DNA from: Labrys wisconsinensis
Lineage (GTDB): Bacteria > Pseudomonadota > Alphaproteobacteria > Rhizobiales > Labraceae
Assembly: GCF_030814995.1 (NCBI RefSeq)
Contig: NZ_JAUSVX010000021.1
Location: 62,001 to 126,000 of the forward strand
Direction: 5' to 3'
Length of the DNA: 64,000 nucleotides
The notes under the pieces are model-generated. The model did no database searches. It was not told the origin of the DNA and saw nothing but the letters and a program-made list of their open reading frames with translations. The translations under genes were made by a program, and so were the position numbers. The first letter of the stretch is position 1. Every line of letters begins with the position of its first letter. This document shows, one piece after another, positions 61,612 through 64,000 of the stretch.

Positions 61612-62397
61612 ATGCGCGCGCCGATCTTCCAGCTCGATGCCTTCACCGACCGCCGCTTCGCCGGCAATCCCGCCGCCGTCATGCCGATGGAGCGCTTCCC
61701 CGAGGACGCGGTGCTGCAGGCGCTCGCGGCCGAGAACAACCTGGCCGAGACGGCCTTCCTGGTGCGCCAGGGCGGCGATTACCGCCTGCGCTGGTTCACG
61801 CCCACCGTCGAGGTGCCGCTGTGCGGCCATGCCACGCTGGCGAGCGCCGCGGTGGTGATGGAACGGCTGGAGCCGGGACGCGATCAGGTGGTCTTCCACT
61901 CCGCCAGCGGGCTGCTGACGGTGAAGCGGGCCGCCGCCGGCTACGTCATGGATTTCCCGGTGCGGCCGTCCAAGCCGGTGGCGGAACCGGAGGGCCTCGC
62001 CGCCGCGCTGGGTGCGCCGCTGGCGGCGGTCCATGTCAATCCGTTCAACTATATGGCGGTCCTGGCCGACCCGGCCGTGCTGCGCCGGCTCAGCCCCGAC
62101 CTGGCGGCGATCGCGGGCTTCGACCGCGCCGGCGTGATCGTCACCGCGCCGGGTGACGGGCCCTACGACTTCGTCAGCCGCTACTTCGCGCCGGCCAAGG
62201 GCATTCCCGAGGATCCCGTCACCGGCTCCGCCCATTGCATGCTGGCGCCCTACTGGGCCGGTCGCCTCGGCAAGACGGCTTTCCGCGCCTTCCAGGCTTC
62301 GCCGCGCGGCGGCGAGGTGGTGTGCCGGCTGGTCGGCGAGCGCGTCGAGCTCGAAGGGGCCTGCGTCTTCTATCTCGAGGGCCACGCGGAGTTCTGA
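61612..62397 (+). CDS. PhzF family isomerase/epimerase
   Basis: 261 residues. Catalytic Glu46 in ENNLAETAFL, CGHATLASAAVVME, and the second half-domain with EDPVTGSAHCMLAPYW; overall a diaminopimelate-epimerase-like two-lobe fold. Bacterial PhzF-like proteins outside phenazine operons act as isomerases or hydrolases of unclear substrates. No other phenazine gene is present. Likely under the MocR regulator. Confidence 0.92.
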   Translation: MRAPIFQLDAFTDRRFAGNPAAVMPMERFPEDAVLQALAAENNLAETAFLVRQGGDYRLRWFTPTVEVPLCGHATLASAAVVMERLEPGRDQVVFHSASGLLTVKRAAAGYVMDFPVRPSKPVAEPEGLAAALGAPLAAVHVNPFNYMAVLADPAVLRRLSPDLAAIAGFDRAGVIVTAPGDGPYDFVSRYFAPAKGIPEDPVTGSAHCMLAPYWAGRLGKTAFRAFQASPRGGEVVCRLVGERVELEGACVFYLEGHAEF

Positions 62398-62416
62398 GAG
62401 GGCGGTCCGGGCGGGA

Positions 62417-63322
62417 TCAGGCCGCGTCGGAGCGGCTGGCGCCCTCGATATGGCGGCGCAGCAGCGCCTCGGCGAAGGCGATGTCCCCCTCTGCGATGGC
62501 ATCGAGGATGGCGATGTGCTCGCTGCAGACGCGGCGGATCCGTGCCTCGGGCAACCGGTCGAACCAGGCATATTCGGTGAGGCGCCGCAGGCTGTTCTGC
62601 TGGCGCACGGCCTGGACCAGGAAGCGGTTGCCGGACCAGGCCGCCAGCGCCTCGTGGAACGCGGCATTGGCTTCGAACCATCGGTCCCGGTGCAGGGCGG
62701 GCAGCGGCATCGCCATCACCTCGGCCAGGCCGGCCCGAATGGCGGCGAGCTCGGCCGCGTCGGCGCGGAAGCCGGGATGGCGCAGGGCGCCGCATTCGAC
62801 GATGAGACGGAACTGGTAGCTCTCCTCCTCGACGCGGTCGGTGTCGAGGCTGCCGGCGAAGGCCCAGCCGTGGCCGCGCTGGCGCTGCACCAGGCCTTCG
62901 GCCGCAAAGCGCAGCAGCAGCTTGCGGATGGTGCCGCGCGGCGCGCCGTAGCGCTCCGCCAGCAGGGCTTCCGAGACGTCGGCGGGCACGGCGCCGGTCG
63001 CCCGATCCGCCATCAGCCGCCTTTGCAGGTGCTCGAGCTCCGACGGCGGGGCGACGCCCTCGACGTCGCCGTTGCCGGGCTGGCGCGCCAGGCGAAAGCC
63101 CCGGCCTTCGCCGCGGCGCAGAATGCCGCGCTCGGCCAGCCAGGCCAGGGCCGAGCGCACCGGCGAGCGCGACACCGCCAGCTGCCGGGCCAGGGCCGAG
63201 TCCGAGACGCGCCTGCCGACCGGCCAGCGCTCGGCGGCGGCCAGGGCGACGATCTGGCGGACAATCTCCCTCTGCAGGTCGCTTCCAACCACCGTCGCCC
63301 CCTGGTCAGACGTCTTTTGCAT
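62417..63322 (-). CDS. GntR/FCD regulator with two winged-helix domains
   Basis: 301 residues from ATG 63322. A first winged helix spans about 15-75 (VSDSALARQLAVSRSPVRSA), a second about 100-150 (LLAERYGAPRGTIRKLLLRF) and then a helical FCD effector domain (EEESYQFRLIVECGALRHPG; EANAAFHEALAAWSGNRFLV; EHIAILDAIAEGDIAFAEAL). Ordinary FadR-like proteins have only one. Divergent from the C45 acyltransferase gene (80 bases between). The start has no clear ribosome site. Confidence 0.88.
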   Translation of the reverse strand: MQKTSDQGATVVGSDLQREIVRQIVALAAAERWPVGRRVSDSALARQLAVSRSPVRSALAWLAERGILRRGEGRGFRLARQPGNGDVEGVAPPSELEHLQRRLMADRATGAVPADVSEALLAERYGAPRGTIRKLLLRFAAEGLVQRQRGHGWAFAGSLDTDRVEEESYQFRLIVECGALRHPGFRADAAELAAIRAGLAEVMAMPLPALHRDRWFEANAAFHEALAAWSGNRFLVQAVRQQNSLRRLTEYAWFDRLPEARIRRVCSEHIAILDAIAEGDIAFAEALLRRHIEGASRSDAA

Positions 63323-63401
63323 GAGTGAAATACGATTGACAGGCAAGCCATGGGCGATAGCATGGATGGTAGCTATCCAAAAACCATCTTGGCGACGTCG
63401 C

Positions 63402-64000
63402 ATGAGCCCCTATCCCGCCGCCTTTCCCTTCGTCTCGGTCTCGGGAACGCCGTTCGAGCGCGGGCTGCGCTACGGTGCGGCGGTTCCGGAGCGGATCGAG
63501 GCCAGCGCCGCGCTCTATCGGCACCAGCTCGGCGCCATCGGCTACGGCCCGTCCGAGAAGACACGCCTGATCGACAGCTTCGCGGCCGAGATCGCGCGGT
63601 TCGGCGAGGCCTATCTGGAGGAGATGCGCGGCATTGCCCAGGGAGCGGGCGTGTCCTTCGCCGACATCGTGATGATCAACGCCCGCACCGAGGTCGTCGC
63701 CCGGGCCCGGCTGGAGCAGGGCCTGACCGCGGTCGAGGAGGACGAGCCCGAGGAAGGCTGCACCGGTGCCATCGTGCTGCCCGAGCGCAGCCGGGACGGG
63801 GCGCTGATCCATGCCCAGAACTGGGACTGGCGCACCGAATGCGCCGGCACCGGCATCGTGCTGCGGGTGCAGCGGGACGACGGGCCCGACATCCTGACCT
63901 TCGTCGAGGCCGGGGGCCTCGCCCGCAACGGCATGAACAGTGCCGGTGTCGCCATCACCGCCAACTATCTGGAATCGGACCGCGACTATCGCCAGCCGGG
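63402..64000 (+). CDS. C45-type autoproteolytic acyltransferase/hydrolase (N-terminal part, cut by window end)
   Basis: The first 199 codons of a protein like acyl-CoA:6-aminopenicillanic acid acyltransferase. An N-terminal helical part (GTPFERGLRYGAAVPERIEA; LEEMRGIAQGAGVSFADIVM; INARTEVVARAR) leads to EEGCTGAIV, where Cys120 would become the nucleophile after self-cleavage before it (Ntn hydrolase). HAQNWDWR follows as usual. Cleaves or transfers an amide-linked acyl group. Divergent from the double-winged-helix GntR regulator. Confidence 0.88.
   Translation, partial: MSPYPAAFPFVSVSGTPFERGLRYGAAVPERIEASAALYRHQLGAIGYGPSEKTRLIDSFAAEIARFGEAYLEEMRGIAQGAGVSFADIVMINARTEVVARARLEQGLTAVEEDEPEEGCTGAIVLPERSRDGALIHAQNWDWRTECAGTGIVLRVQRDDGPDILTFVEAGGLARNGMNSAGVAITANYLESDRDYRQP

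Noticed and set aside
61612-62397. Phenazine biosynthesis because of the PhzF homologue
   Set aside because: No other phz gene is present; PhzF-like proteins are widespread and unrelated to phenazine in most bacteria.
1-64000. Mobile element, prophage, CRISPR array, tRNA or defence island
   Set aside because: No transposase, integrase, spaced identical repeats, cloverleaf sequence or known defence domain was recognised on either strand.

Overview
The window is a GC-rich bacterial chromosome segment with tightly packed genes. Gene content points to an alphaproteobacterium of the Hyphomicrobiales (Rhizobiales) type: many ABC importers with dedicated regulators, a RibH2-type lumazine synthase under an FMN riboswitch, sugar-acid dehydratase and RraA-type catabolism, and palindromic intergenic repeats. 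I cannot fix the genus. No rRNA, tRNA, CRISPR array, transposase, integrase or phage gene was seen.

Region A (1-12,790) has visibly lower GC and different codon use from the rest. It is one LacI-controlled catabolic locus: a sugar-type ABC importer (partial permease, Tat-exported binding protein, MalK-like ATPase), a Gfo/Idh oxidoreductase, a TIM-barrel isomerase-like protein, a class III CoA-transferase, a DapA-superfamily lyase, a GMC flavoenzyme, an enoyl-CoA hydratase and an aldehyde dehydrogenase. Three copies of a TGTAAGCGCTTACA-type operator lie before its transcription units, two of them inside recognisable promoters. The mix suggests uptake and oxidation of a glycosidic compound followed by CoA-dependent breakdown of the rest; the substrate is unknown.

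Region B (12,800-22,400): an MFS exporter, then a minus-strand catabolic group (IlvD/Edd dehydratase, SDR, polyamine-type importer, RraA-type aldolase) divergent from an IclR regulator across a palindromic operator. Region C (22,400-39,200): several DMT/EamA exporters, most beside their own regulator (Lrp twice, ArsR, LysR), a GST, a methyltransferase, further LysR regulators, and a glucoamylase-zwf-glucokinase operon that should turn alpha-glucan into 6-phosphogluconolactone in the cytosol. Region D (39,300-46,920): IclR regulator divergent from a polyamine-type importer with both permeases fused in one chain, followed by a creatinase-fold (M24) hydrolase and a DadA-like FAD oxidoreductase, a likely uptake-and-oxidation pathway for a small nitrogen compound.

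Region E (46,900-64,000) is mixed: a methyltransferase, a short terminated transcript, methionyl-tRNA synthetase, LysR, an L,D-transpeptidase, VOC plus AraC, FMN riboswitch plus ribH2, AraC plus EamA, a gene remnant, a TctD/TctE-like two-component pair, a possible attenuator leader ahead of a PhyH-type dioxygenase, a VIT1/CCC1 transporter, a MocR regulator divergent from PhzF, a double-winged-helix GntR/FCD regulator, and the start of a C45-type autoproteolytic acyltransferase cut by the window end. The longest stretches without genes (17,458-17,747; 24,835-25,143; 47,822-48,158; 52,887-53,246; 57,806-58,087; 59,726-59,990) hold, in order, an inverted repeat, an inverted repeat, a terminated short transcript, the FMN riboswitch, a leader-peptide candidate, and nothing I recognise.
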